DNA from: Pseudo-nitzschia pungens
Lineage: Eukaryota > Bacillariophyta > Bacillariophyceae > Bacillariales > Bacillariaceae
NCBI GenBank assembly: GCA_037355855.1
Contig: CM074760.1
Span: 4,828,501 to 4,892,500, forward strand
Length of the DNA: 64,000 nucleotides
Direction: 5' to 3'
The position numbers were made by a program, and so were the translations under genes. This document shows, one piece after another, positions 32,251 to 41,579 of the stretch. Positions within the stretch are counted from its first letter, which is position 1; every line of letters starts with the position of its first letter. The notes under the pieces were generated by a model, which saw nothing but the letters and a program-made list of their open reading frames with translations, searched no databases and was not told the DNA's origin.

Positions 32251-33510
32251 ATGGCCAACGTCAATCAGAATTCCACTGCTGGGACGAGTCTCAAGCAAGA
32301 GATCGAGCGCCAACTGAACCACAGAACTCAAGTGGATGAAAAACCCATGCAAATTGCAGTGAAAAAGCTTGCAAATAACAAGAAATTCTTGGGGACGAAA
32401 AGTGAGAAATTGGCGCACATCAAGAAGATTGGCGATGAGATGATAATTGGATTCTTGAGACAGAAGAAAAGAAGGAGAGCAGCCGATGACATCAAACTAC
32501 TCACTAAACTACCACTTCTGCACAGAGCCAAGACGTCAAAAGAAGACGTGGCATTGGTTGTTTTCTACGTTGCAGAAATTCTATACTCGTGCGACATCAG
32601 GGTAGGAGGGAACAAAGAAATTGGTGATTGCGTCAACCCCTTCAGAGACGCTTATGCTGCATTAATGAATGAGACCAGGCAGCAAATCGAAGCGAACAAC
32701 AAGAATTACCTTATCAAGCAGTCTCCAGAAGAAGTCAGTCGGCTCTTCTTGGAAGGGGGGGGGAAACTACCAGACGATCCTGCACTTCGGACGTGCCCAT
32801 TTTGCTCGCATTCCTACGTCGATGAACCGGCTACCAATGCGGCTGTAATGGATAGAAATAGAGCGTTGGCAGCTGATTTCGACGCAAAAATGAGGGAATA
32901 CAATAGCAACAATGGGCATTATACTAATGCGCTTGGAGAGAGGAGCAATCGAACTCCGCCAAAGCCACAATACAAGCATGAAGTCCTCCAATGCCATTGC
33001 CATCAGATCACTTGCGTCAGCGCTGCTGGAAATGGATCTTGTAGGGATTGCAACGCGAATGGTGCAAAACTGGATAGCAACAACAATTGCAAGTGCCCGG
33101 TCTGTTCTTGTACTTGCAATTTCGCTTACAAAAAAAATTCTGTAGACATGATTTCCACCAACAAGGGAGCAGAGAAGATTGCTGACAAGGAAAACATCGA
33201 CACTGGCAATGCCGCTGCTGGAAAAGCGATTGGATCGATCTTTGCTGCGTCTGCAGTGGAAGCGCACGCTGCTCATGCTGCAGTTATCCATGCACGAAAT
33301 GGAAAAACTGACGATAGTGATGCCATTTGTATGGAAAATCTGTATTTCCAGGGAGCAAGCCGAAGATTGATGGAGGATCCTTCTATCAACCTGTCATCTC
33401 TGCGGGATTTTGCTGGGACTGCCGTCAATATTGCCCTCCCTGGCGGTTCTGTTTTCGATACGCGTCTCCTTGGCAAAGAGAACGGAGGATTCCGGGCAAG
33501 AAACAATTGA
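32251..33510 (+). CDS. Accessory protein A of the Tc1-type element, Cys-cluster protein
   Basis: 419 aa from the ATG at 32251 (context ccaccATGG). The frame is open upstream to 32002, but that part lies in the subterminal inverted repeat. I do not recognise the family. The first third is Lys-rich and helical (KLAHIKKIGDEMI, RQKKRRRAADDIKLL). The middle holds CPFCSHSYV, then a dense Cys/His region (CHCHQITC, CRDCNANG, CKCPVCSCTCNF) that could bind two or more zinc ions. The C-terminal part contains ENLYFQG at 33334-33354, the exact consensus of a potyviral protease site. The frame ends at TGA (33508) and continues open into protein B. A role in DNA binding or transposition control is a guess. 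Confidence 0.7.
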   Translation: MANVNQNSTAGTSLKQEIERQLNHRTQVDEKPMQIAVKKLANNKKFLGTKSEKLAHIKKIGDEMIIGFLRQKKRRRAADDIKLLTKLPLLHRAKTSKEDVALVVFYVAEILYSCDIRVGGNKEIGDCVNPFRDAYAALMNETRQQIEANNKNYLIKQSPEEVSRLFLEGGGKLPDDPALRTCPFCSHSYVDEPATNAAVMDRNRALAADFDAKMREYNSNNGHYTNALGERSNRTPPKPQYKHEVLQCHCHQITCVSAAGNGSCRDCNANGAKLDSNNNCKCPVCSCTCNFAYKKNSVDMISTNKGAEKIADKENIDTGNAAAGKAIGSIFAASAVEAHAAHAAVIHARNGKTDDSDAICMENLYFQGASRRLMEDPSINLSSLRDFAGTAVNIALPGGSVFDTRLLGKENGGFRARNN

Positions 33511-34227
33511 CTTGCTGAGAAACCTGCTGTAGCTGCATCAAATGGACATGGTTTTCTTGGGATGGGGCCTCCAGCGCCAAGAAATGCCACTTCGGCTGCA
33601 ACAATCAGTCCGATCCCGGCGTCGACAGCTGTCGTGGCAACTCCACCGGCAGCAACGCTCCGTACCCTTGGTCCGTTCGATCCATCCAGCGAGATGAAAA
33701 AGCCACCCCCCAAGAAATCGCAGCATAAAATTCCGGTCTCTGCAACCATGAAGACTTTTCTTTCTGTCAATGCTGCAGTGAATGGAACCGTAAAGATGCC
33801 ATCTGCAGTGTCGCAAGCAGAGGTGGACCAGCTTGTGACAGCAAAAGAGCGAGGGGAAGTGATTGATTTGGATGATGACGATTCTGTTGTCTCTTTTCTT
33901 TCTTTTGATAAAAAGCCGTCCAAAAAGAAGAAGCCTGCTGTCAACACGCCACGTTCTTCTTTTGTTAGGCGAACCCGGATCCGGTTGATTGGTCGCGCCA
34001 CTGAACCAGTGATGAACGTTGATACTGATATCCCCTCTTCTCCAGAATCGACTATTGTACAGGATGCCATCCATTTCTGTGAGCTTCCAATCGAAAGAGT
34101 GAAGGACATTGCCGAATGTGTCTTGGACTCGGACAAGAATGCGAGTCCTGATCAACTCAAGCGCGCTGTTGATCAGTTCTTTCCCTTCCCTTCCACATTG
34201 AAGAAGAAGGCAAAGAAGAACAAGTAG
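33511..34227 (+). CDS. Accessory protein B of the Tc1-type element (same frame as A, after a TGA)
   Basis: The frame is open from the codon after the TGA at 33508; the first ATG is 33562, giving 221 aa. I do not recognise it. It is Ala/Pro-rich at the start, with basic clusters (MKKPPPKKSQHK, KKPSKKKKP), an acidic patch (VIDLDDDDSVVSFLSFD) and a helical C terminus ending KKKAKKNK. The acidic patch VIDLDDDD followed by Val/Ser is reminiscent of SUMO-interacting motifs. Either this is the C-terminal half of A reached by read-through, or A carries a nonsense mutation. It converges with the transposase gene. Confidence 0.6.
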   Translation, partial: LAEKPAVAASNGHGFLGMGPPAPRNATSAATISPIPASTAVVATPPAATLRTLGPFDPSSEMKKPPPKKSQHKIPVSATMKTFLSVNAAVNGTVKMPSAVSQAEVDQLVTAKERGEVIDLDDDDSVVSFLSFDKKPSKKKKPAVNTPRSSFVRRTRIRLIGRATEPVMNVDTDIPSSPESTIVQDAIHFCELPIERVKDIAECVLDSDKNASPDQLKRAVDQFFPFPSTLKKKAKKNK

Positions 34228-34229
34228 AT

Positions 34230-35008
34230 TGTCGAGTCTCCACCATTGTCGATCGATTGTCGAGTCTCCACCATTGTCGATTGTCGAGTCTCCACCCGTC
34301 CCCACCCTCTGTATATTGTTGTGTCTCCACCAGTCGATTGTCGCGTCTCCACCATTGTCGATTGTCGCGTCTCCGGCTCCGGCTCCGGCTCTGGCTCCAC
34401 CATTGTCGATTGTCGATTTTGGTTGTATTTCTTAGTGGTAGTTTATTGGATTTTGCTTTTGCAATTTCCAAAAATAGAAATAATGAATTAGTGTTTGCTC
34501 CAGTTTGCTCCAGTTTATTTGTAATAGGTTTTCGATTGTACCCAATAGCGCCGGCTGTCGATCACTCCCACGTCTTAAGTATCTAACACTTGTGGGAATC
34601 GATTATATCCATCTCCATTGGTGGATATCGAACATAGGTACAATAGAAAACCTTGGACGTCCGGATGGTGGGATTGAAGTCGACCGGCGCCGCAAAGTAT
34701 AGAAGAACTCCTGGGATTGAAGTCTGACATGCTTGTAATCTGATAGGTTAGAGTTGTCTTTAGGTATTATTTATTTACAGGGGTGGATATCGAACATATG
34801 TTACATCCGAAAAGCGCTCATAGCGCTCAGCAACTCTAATTCATTAATTCTATTTTTGCAACTTGCAAAAGCAAAATCCACTAAACAACCAAATCGAAAT
34901 CGACAATGGTGGTGGAGACGCGACAACCGACAATGGTGGAGACGCGGCAATCGATCGACAATGGTGGGAACTCGACAATCGTCCGGTGGAGACTCGACAA
35001 TACACCAC
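34230..35008. repeat. Interrupted palindrome between the convergent genes of the Tc1-type element
   Basis: The left arm (34230-34500) has iterated gattgtcgagtctccaccattgtc-type steps and then ttttgcttttgcaattt. It is mirrored at 34830-35005 (gcaacttgcaaaagcaaaatcc, then cgacaatggtggagac steps). The loop of some 330 bp is unique apart from two copies of gtggatatcgaacata at about 34620 and 34784. No gene is seen. The position fits shared 3' untranslated or terminator sequence. Confidence 0.75.
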
Positions 35009-36106
35009 TCAGTTCGTATATCCGACGTTCGCAAAATAGTTTACAAACTCGGGGATTCCCCGTATAATTGCATACAGCTGCTGGCTCAGGTCAGCCTGGT
35101 TGGAGATATTGTACATCTTGTAGCTCAGCGCCATTTCGATGGTATTGAACACGTACTCAATGGGTCCATCCACTGGATAATAAGGGGCACGAAACACGAA
35201 TCGGTGCCCCGCCGCTAGAATTGCACCTAGCGTCAGTGGATTGTGGTGAGCCAACAAATTATCCATGATAAAACACTTTCTATTGCCATCCACACCCGGT
35301 GGCAGCGATTCCAGGATACTCTCAATGAAAGCAGCAAAGGAGATAGCGTCGGTCCCTGTGGTATCAAATCTAACCCAGCGGCGTCCCTTGGGATCCCCAC
35401 TGATTGCCATCTTGAGTGTATGATTTACACCATGCCCATAGTTCCCTCGCTGGCGCACTCGCCCGCAAATTGACGCTTTGCCCATTCTCCTGTTTGCGTT
35501 CTCCAGCTTGATTCCTGCTTCATCCACATCAATCATATCGTCCCTACGAATGTCCGCAATTCCGTGTGGATAATTCATGGTCCAGTATCGGAATCTCTTG
35601 TATCGATTTCGAAAAGTGAAGGCTTGATTGGCTGTTGTAGACCCCTTCTTCCTGTTGATTCCAATCGAATTCTCTGCTTCTGTAATATCCTTCAGGGAAT
35701 AGACGCGAGGGACAGGTAAGTAGCTGCTGTAGGATCTCCAGAGGAACGCGATACACTCGTATCGGGTTGCCTTTGGATAGATCTTTCTGTATACAGCAAG
35801 CAAGAACATTGGATATCCGTGGATCCCCTCCTTCATCTTGTTACCAGTGTGCCTCATTCTAACGTTTCTTCCCAACTCTCTGATTCGTCTGTTGTAGCGT
35901 TTGGCAGTTGACGAGTGTGGAAGAGTCTCGATATCATTGATATTCTTTCCAATTTCCTCGTATCTCACGACCGTGTGTCTCCTCATGTCTTCAGAATACC
36001 CATTCCCTCCATTTCTAGGGATAGGAATGTCAGTATTAGTGGCATATCTAGGCGTTTGCAGAGCAGGACGGACTGTATTGCTCTTCAGGGGATTGCCATT
36101 CACCAT
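35009..36106 (-). CDS. IS630/Tc1/mariner-type DD34E transposase
   Basis: 365 aa from the first ATG (36106). The N-terminal half should hold helix-turn-helix DNA-binding domains (RYNRRIRELGRNVRMRHTGN, then PRVYSLKDITEAENSIG). The catalytic triad is visible: Asp195 in DVDEAG, Asp282 in FIMDNLLAHHNP, Glu317 in YYPVDGPIEYVF, with 34 residues between the second Asp and the Glu. These motifs correspond to the VDE, LDNxxxH and PYSPDLNPIE motifs of the family. It cuts at the element ends and inserts at TA, matching the TA duplication seen. The frame is intact and ends with TGA. Confidence 0.92.
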   Translation of the reverse strand: MVNGNPLKSNTVRPALQTPRYATNTDIPIPRNGGNGYSEDMRRHTVVRYEEIGKNINDIETLPHSSTAKRYNRRIRELGRNVRMRHTGNKMKEGIHGYPMFLLAVYRKIYPKATRYECIAFLWRSYSSYLPVPRVYSLKDITEAENSIGINRKKGSTTANQAFTFRNRYKRFRYWTMNYPHGIADIRRDDMIDVDEAGIKLENANRRMGKASICGRVRQRGNYGHGVNHTLKMAISGDPKGRRWVRFDTTGTDAISFAAFIESILESLPPGVDGNRKCFIMDNLLAHHNPLTLGAILAAGHRFVFRAPYYPVDGPIEYVFNTIEMALSYKMYNISNQADLSQQLYAIIRGIPEFVNYFANVGYTN

Positions 36107-36360
36107 GGTGGAATCGTCGGATCGTCGGATTGTCGAATTCCCGTCGTTTTCGGTGAAATCAGAAGCAGTTCGAAAAATCACTTTCCGAGGTCAATTTCCC
36201 AGCAGAAAAAAGGCTCAGATGCACTCTCGATGCAAGGATTGCTCTGGACAAGAAAAATGGGTTCAAAGGAGCTGATGCAACAGGATTTGGGCAACCACCA
36301 TGGTCCCGGTCGAAATGAGAAGGAGTGGTGTGATGGTGTCAAAAAAGAAGAAGACTAGAG

Positions 36361-36484
36361 CCTACACTAAATTACGTAGAAATTGAGTACTACAGAGTTT
36401 TTGAGGGTTTGCGTCGAATCGACGTAAAAAAGCTTTTTAATCTGATTAAAAAGGTGGGGGGATCAGCTGATAGGAATTCCGTAG
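36361..36484 (-). repeat. Right 124-bp terminal inverted repeat of the Tc1-type element
   Basis: Reverse complement of 31861-31984; TA follows at 36485. Confidence 0.93.
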
Positions 36485-36486
36485 TA

Positions 36487-37193
36487 AAAGCAACGCAAAG
36501 TGATTTCATTACCATATGTCTGTCAGCCCATGCTTCTTCCCTTGCTACATGCCTCTCTTCATTTTGTTCTTCTCTTGGTTGCGGGGCTTCTTCTCTTGCA
36601 TTCCAGGCTTCTTCATTGCGTGCTAGTCTGTCATCACGTGATTCTTCCATTTGGTTTTTCACCACATCAATGATGGGGTTGTGAGCAGCAATTGATCTCA
36701 TTGTTCTGTAGGATCTCTTCAATGACATGGATGGAGTAGAAGGACTCAATGCTCTTTGTTCTAGTCCCAAGCCAGTTGAAACAGAGAGAGAGGAATTGGT
36801 GTTGCTGTTGTTAATGTTCCTGTGGTTCTTGCCACCTCTTCTTCTGTTCCTGCCTCTGTCATTGCAGTATCTGGTAGTGCTGGTTCATTGAGCGTCAGCT
36901 ATGAAGGTTGACCAAGAGGTGGACCAGCTTCAAATTGTTGTTGTGTTGGTTGGTGGGTCTGTGTTGGTTGTTGAGTTGGTGGCTGTTGAGTTATTCCCTC
37001 TGTTAAACTCTTTCACATACTATGGACACTTTGGATCTCCAGTGGGTGTTGTTCTCCTGTGGTAGTTTGCATATTTTCTACGGATAGAATCAATGTCTCT
37101 TCGAAGGAACTTTGCAGAGTGTTTATCAGCAACTTCCTGCCACTTGTCGGGTCCAATCAGTCTGACTTTGTCCAAGCAAACAAACATGTGAGT
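36487..37193 (-). pseudogene. Harbinger Myb/SANT-like accessory gene, broken
   Basis: On the minus strand a segment reads CLDKVRLIGPDKWQEVADKHSAKF and RRDIDSIRRKYANYHRRTTPTGDPKCP, the trihelix/Myb-like domain that accompanies Harbinger transposases and helps them bind the element. Further downstream comes a Glu/Arg-rich helix (RNEEAWNAREEAPQPREEQ). The C terminus is cut at 36486 by the Tc1-type element, and the N terminus at 37194 by the Gypsy LTR. Several frame breaks lie between 36770 and 37020. Confidence 0.7.
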
Positions 37194-37198
37194 CAGCT

Positions 37199-37366
37199 TG
37201 CCATGCACCGGAATACAGTTACAAGTTGGAATACAATTAGCGAGTCTCCTTATTGCCAACTACAGGAGGCCGCTCTTTGATCTGATAACAATAGACTAAT
37301 CCTCAGAGCTCACAATTTGCATATCACTACTATTCTAATCACTACTAGTAGACCTGGGGTATGGCA
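37199..37366 (+). repeat. 5' LTR of the degenerate Gypsy
   Basis: 168 bp with inverted ends TGCCAT/ATGGCA, immediately followed by the palindrome TGATTTTAAAATCA. Confidence 0.85.
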
Positions 37367-38076
37367 TGATTTTAAAATCAAGCTGAGCGCTGGTGACCAT
37401 GAGCAAAACAGCTGACCGATCGGCCAAAAAACCGACTGAACAGGAACTGCCAAAATGGAGGCACAAAGAAGCAAAACAGGGAGAAGGAACCACCAGTGTC
37501 TGCAGCACTAAGGAACACCAATCTCAGGAGCAGCTAGCACCATTAGATGGAGCAGCAGCAACAACAGAGACACCTAAGGACCTCAACAGGACCATGGTCG
37601 ACAAAAGAAATAATCGTGAAACAAAAGAAAAGTGTATCGAAAAAGTGACACATAACAGTGACTGGACTAGTTGGACCAATACTGAGTGGACAGACAGACC
37701 AACAAAGGACTGCCAACCAAAAAACAAACATATAGAATATACAGCCAGGTATATAAGGAGTACTTACCCCCCACACACAGTTCCCACGGGAATGAGGAAA
37801 GTGAGATCAACCCGGCGCAAGTTAAAGAGGAGAACAACACCAGAGAACCACGGGATTTGAATCCCGGTTCCTTAACAGAGAAGTAACTCCTATTTCTGTA
37901 CTAAAAACAAAACAACAATGACAGAACCAACGGTGGAGAACCCATGATGGACTGGAAAATATAGGAAATTCAGCTTTAACATGAAGGAAACTGAAGAAAA
38001 TCACTTTTCCTCAGTTCTAACACAAAAACAACATAAATATTGCAACTGAAACAACCAACTGATTAATCAACCCACC
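37367..38076 (+). other. Gypsy leader, no gene
   Basis: About 710 bp similar to 61271-62008 in the related element (shared phrases include accatgagcaaaacagctgacc/accatgagcagaaag and gagaaccacggga). It contains an ORF on the plus strand, but this is not conserved in frame between the two copies as far as I can see. Confidence 0.6.
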
Positions 38077-39486
38077 ATGGCGTCCAAACAGATCAAACAG
38101 TTGTAACATGCTAGCGTTACGATCCTACAAAGGCTCTAAATGATTATTGAATCCCGCATGTGCTCCAATACACAAGAATATATATGATATTCATGTACAT
38201 ATGCTGAATATCAACAAATATCAAGATAAATATTGAGAGTCCCATGACTCGCCGATTATTGATATTATGCCCGCCTAATAAAATACCATTATTCGATCAT
38301 TCATTCCATACTCAAGAAATCATTCCCATCTCGTAAAGTAAACCTTATTCAACCATTCTCTTCTCACAATGAATTTTATACAATTTTATAATCATTCATC
38401 TTTAAAATATCTCTATCCCGTATCACTGCAACTAATTCTACCGTAGAGTGTTACAACAGTTCCCTTTCAAGTTCACTCACAAGGATTGGCCGGAGGATGC
38501 CACCACAGTGAAGACGAGTGTTACCAGCAAGAAAGATGGAGGAGTGGCCTTCGGTGACTACCTGAAAGTACTCAATGGCACTGAAAGACCAGAACTCTTT
38601 CTTATCTGGAAGAGAAACTTCGACTGGAAGATCAATGACAATGACAAACTCAAAGATCCATACAGTCTTGAAGCTGGCTTTAGAGCCAACCTGAGGAAAT
38701 CCTTCTTCATGCAGAAAGAAGTGGAGTATTTGGAGTTTCTCCGGACTACAGAGGGTCTCCAGCCCCAGCCCAAGAAGCTGGAGGCGATGAAGCGCTTGGA
38801 GGCCCCCAAGAATACCAAGCAGTTGAAGATATTTCTGGGAATGGTCAACTTTTACAGGGACATGTGGAAGCACCGCTCCCACGTGTTTGCACCACTCAAC
38901 AAATTGGCTGGGAAGAAGGGGAAAATGAATTGGTACTGGGGTGCAGCAGAGCAGAAAGCTTTCATGAAGGCAAAGAGGATGCTTGCAGAGGAGGCAAAAC
39001 TTGCATTACCGGACTTTATGAAACCATTTCATCTCTACTCAGACGCCAGTGACTGACAGTTGAGCGCTACTGTGTGCCAAGATGGGAAACCTCTTGTTTT
39101 CTACACCCGGAAGCTGAACTCAGCACAACTCAACTATACCGTGGGAGAGAAGGAACTAAAGGCATTCAAAGGAACTGGCCCATCTGAAGGACTCATCAAA
39201 TGCAGCAGAAATTCAACGATTGTTGGACAGTACCTGGCTGGCAAGATACCCTCGACCGAAAGAAATCGGATTCGATGGTGGAAGTGAGTTCAAGGCAGAG
39301 TTCCAAGAGCTCTGTGACAACATGGGAATGAAAAGAAAGCCTAGTGGCGCTTGGACCCCCCAATCCAATGCTGTATTGGAAAGGATCCACCAAGTGCTGA
39401 AGGATTGCCTACTATCCTTTAACTTGGAACAAAGAGACCTCCACGAGAAGGACCCCTTTGAGGAATTCACCACCAAGGCAGCATAA
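38077..39486 (+). pseudogene. Gypsy gag-RT-RNase H-integrase remnant
   Basis: The gag start is at 38077 (MASKQIKQ), split by a solo LTR, then resumes as KDWPEDATTVK and LKVLNGTERPELFLIWKRNF, close to the intact gag at 62009. After about NDNDKLKD it jumps by deletion to the RT C terminus (FLGMVNFYRDMWKHRSHVFAPL) and RNase H (LYSDASD). An in-frame TGA (39054) is followed by QLSATVCQDGKPLVFYTRKLNSAQ. A second deletion leads to the integrase (GFDGGSEFKAEFQELC, PQSNAVLERIHQ) up to a TAA at 39484. It cannot encode a working enzyme. Confidence 0.85.
38102..38455 (+). repeat. Solo LTR inserted into the Gypsy gag
   Basis: 354 bp, TGTAACATGCTAGC to GAGTGTTACA, flanked by an exact 5-bp duplication ACAGT (38097-38101 and 38456-38460). 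Removing it restores the gag reading frame across the junction. It belongs to the same LTR family as 40620-40931. Confidence 0.9.
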
Positions 39487-39864
39487 GCTATCAGAAGTGC
39501 CATCCACACCACTTTGGGGTATTCCCCAGCACAGTTGGTGTTTGGCAGGGACATGTTCATGCCAGTGAACTTCCCAGTCGACTGGGAAGCAATCAAAGCA
39601 AGGAAGCAGAAGAGCATCCACAAGAGCAATATCAGGGAGAACCAGAAGAGAATCCCCCATGTCTATAAGGAAGGAGACTATGTCACCCTGGAAAGGAAGG
39701 GCATTATTCCAAAACTATCCTTCCCACGGCAAGGACCTTACAAGGTGGTCAAGGCCCATGGTAATGGAACTGTAACCATTGAGACAGCGCCCTTTGTAAC
39801 TGACCGGGTTAACATCAGGCGCGTCCACCCCTATTATTGCAAGAATTGCCCTGACTTGGAGTAA
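39487..39864 (+). pseudogene. Gypsy integrase C-terminal part
   Basis: The in-phase continuation after the TAA reads AIRSAIHTTLGYSPAQLVFGRDMF, the end of the integrase core. Next is KEGDYVTLERKG and SFPRQGPYKVVKAHGNGTVTI, the SH3-like C-terminal domain that binds DNA, ending with TAA shortly before the 3' LTR. Confidence 0.85.
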
Positions 39865-39888
39865 TCATTACAGTGCCATAGAGGAGCA

Positions 39889-40064
39889 TGACGTGCACCG
39901 GAATACAGTCACGAGTCCATTCATGATTGGAATACGATTAGCCAGTCTCCTTGTTGCCAACTACAGGAGACCGCTCTTCCACCTGATAACAATAGACTAA
40001 TCCTTAGAGCTTACAATTTGTATATCACTACTATTCTAATCACTAGTAGACCCAGGGTATGGCA
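39889..40064 (+). repeat. 3' LTR of the degenerate Gypsy
   Basis: 176 bp, TGACGTGCACCGG to GGGTATGGCA, followed by CAGCT. It differs from the 5' LTR at scattered positions, so the insertion is not recent. Confidence 0.85.
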
Positions 40065-40069
40065 CAGCT

Positions 40070-40619
40070 CAGCGTTGTTTTGGTATATGTGAATCCTCCA
40101 CAAGCCAATGCCAGAGCCAGCCAGCTCATGGATAATGCCCTTGCTACATGCATGCATGCCTCCCGATGTGCTGTCAATGCCTCCCTCCAAGCGTCTCCAG
40201 GCTCTCTAGTATTCAATCCGGACATGATGATAGATCTACCATTGACGTCCAATCTGTTTGCACTACAGAAGCTCAGACAACAAGGCATCAACAAAGCCCT
40301 GCTCGGAGACAATGCTAAAAGAATAAATCATGCCTTCAGAGCCAACAAAAAGGTATGGATGCAAGAGCCAGATCCAGACAAGCTACAACCCCAAAAATCA
40401 GGTCCCTTCCTTATCACTCGAGTAATGACAATGTGACTGTAAAACTGCAAAAGACTCCTTAAGTGGTTGAAACAGTGAACATCTGGATGGAAGATTATTC
40501 CCTATCTGGAACCAACCGCTGAATCAGTGGAGCTTCAGTTAAGCCATTCTGAAACGTTGGAGTTGTCAATGGATCACTGGAAGGCTTGGTTGTGAGATTT
40601 GTTCAATCATAAGGCACTA
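40070..40619 (+). pseudogene. Second Gypsy remnant: integrase C terminus
   Basis: The frame reads ANARASQLMDNALATCMHASRCAV, then SPGSLVFNPDMMIDLPL and FRANKKVWMQEPDPDKLQPQKSGPF. This is the end of a Gypsy integrase from a family other than its neighbour. It stops at 40436 and is followed by about 180 non-coding bases and an LTR. Confidence 0.75.
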
Positions 40620-40931
40620 TGTGACATGCTAGCATAAGCTAGTACTGTCACAACTGACTAATTAACCAAATCCCACATACAAATGGATATAAATGCTTGG
40701 TGTATGGATATATTAGTATATATATGGAACAAAGGTACGACAGGAGTTGTCTATGTGATTAAGAATACCTACAAGAGGTATATAATATACAATGATGTAT
40801 ATTATATAAACAAACCACGATGAGATCATCACTCATTATTCTCCCTCTTTATTTTAGTCCCATATTGTAAAGTATGAAATAACACACAATTATTTACTAC
40901 TACTCAGAAATTTCTAACTTAGAGTGTAACA
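40620..40931 (+). repeat. LTR, probably 3' LTR of the second Gypsy remnant
   Basis: 312 bp, TGTGACATGCTAGC to GAGTGTAACA. No matching 5-bp repeat flanks it, consistent with being one end of a longer, truncated element. Related to the solo LTR at 38102-38455. Confidence 0.75.
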
Positions 40932-41579
40932 ACTTGCAGGCCTAATTTTCTTGTACGAATCTTTCCGTACAAGCAAAGTTTGTAATGTAGTGTATTACTA
41001 TTTTCAATCATCAGTTTAGATTTCTGATGAATCCAGAATACAACACTGTTATTCACCTTTCCTAGTAAGTCACCTTGAATTCATAGGTTTCTATTCTGAG
41101 TTTTTGGTAAATGACGAAGGGCAATATGCTAGTGGTGATTCAGACAAGAACAAAAGAGATGCTCTGTTTTTTTTTGTTTTTGTTTTATGTCTACTCGAAT
41201 GCAATCCATATATCAAGAAAGAACACTTTTGTCTGATGTTTCCACTCTTTTTGCCATTTGCATAGGCATGATGACAAAACTGAACAATGATCATGGTGAT
41301 ATTTAGAGGTGGTGGGAGGGTCAAATTCACCTTTGTTGGTGTGACTTGTTGTGGGTACAAAAAGATTGACCTACCCAGGTACAGCAAGTAATTATTGGAG
41401 TTTGAATGTAGTGTTCGGCAGGATGGATTGACATACCAGCCCTTGTTGTCATTCTGACATTAGAAATGTAGATGCAACCCAAATTGTTGAATTTTGATGA
41501 ATGCCTTTTAAATAATGTTCGCCACTGTAGGCTAATGACTTCAAAGGTTTGTACGTGTAGATTCAAACATCAATACTGA
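40932..41579. other. Intergenic, no gene seen
   Basis: AT-rich sequence downstream of the Nudix gene. Small ORFs here show no recognisable motif. Confidence 0.5.

Larger units (their letters stand above)
31861..36484. mobile_element. Tc1/mariner-type DNA transposon with long TIRs and accessory ORFs, 4624 bp
   Basis: 124-bp terminal inverted repeats (31861-31984 and 36361-36484), identical as far as I could read them, begin CTACGGAATTCC and are flanked by TA on each side (31859-31860, 36485-36486). A second, slightly diverged inverted pair lies inside (about 32073-32200 and 36180-36310). It carries a DD34E transposase on the minus strand and one or two accessory ORFs on the plus strand, convergent with it. 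It interrupts the C-terminal coding region of a Harbinger Myb-like gene. TIR identity suggests recent movement. Confidence 0.93.
37199..40064 (+). mobile_element. Degenerate Ty3/Gypsy retrotransposon with internal deletions
   Basis: LTRs at 37199-37366 and 39889-40064 (TGCCATGCACCGG or TGACGTGCACCGG to GGTATGGCA) are flanked by the 5-bp duplication CAGCT (37194-37198, 40065-40069). Between them are a leader, the first part of gag (split by a solo LTR), a gag-RT fusion made by a large deletion, an RNase H fragment and an integrase fragment. It is the same family as the Gypsy that begins at 51973. Confidence 0.88.

Noticed and set aside
33508..33510. Selenocysteine at the TGA in the accessory ORF
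   Set aside because: No Cys-aligned homologue or SECIS element could be identified by eye.
37840..37866. tRNA T-arm-like hairpin cgggatttgaatcccg in the Gypsy leader, also near 61750
   Set aside because: Extra base beside the loop and no other tRNA parts; only a small hairpin.
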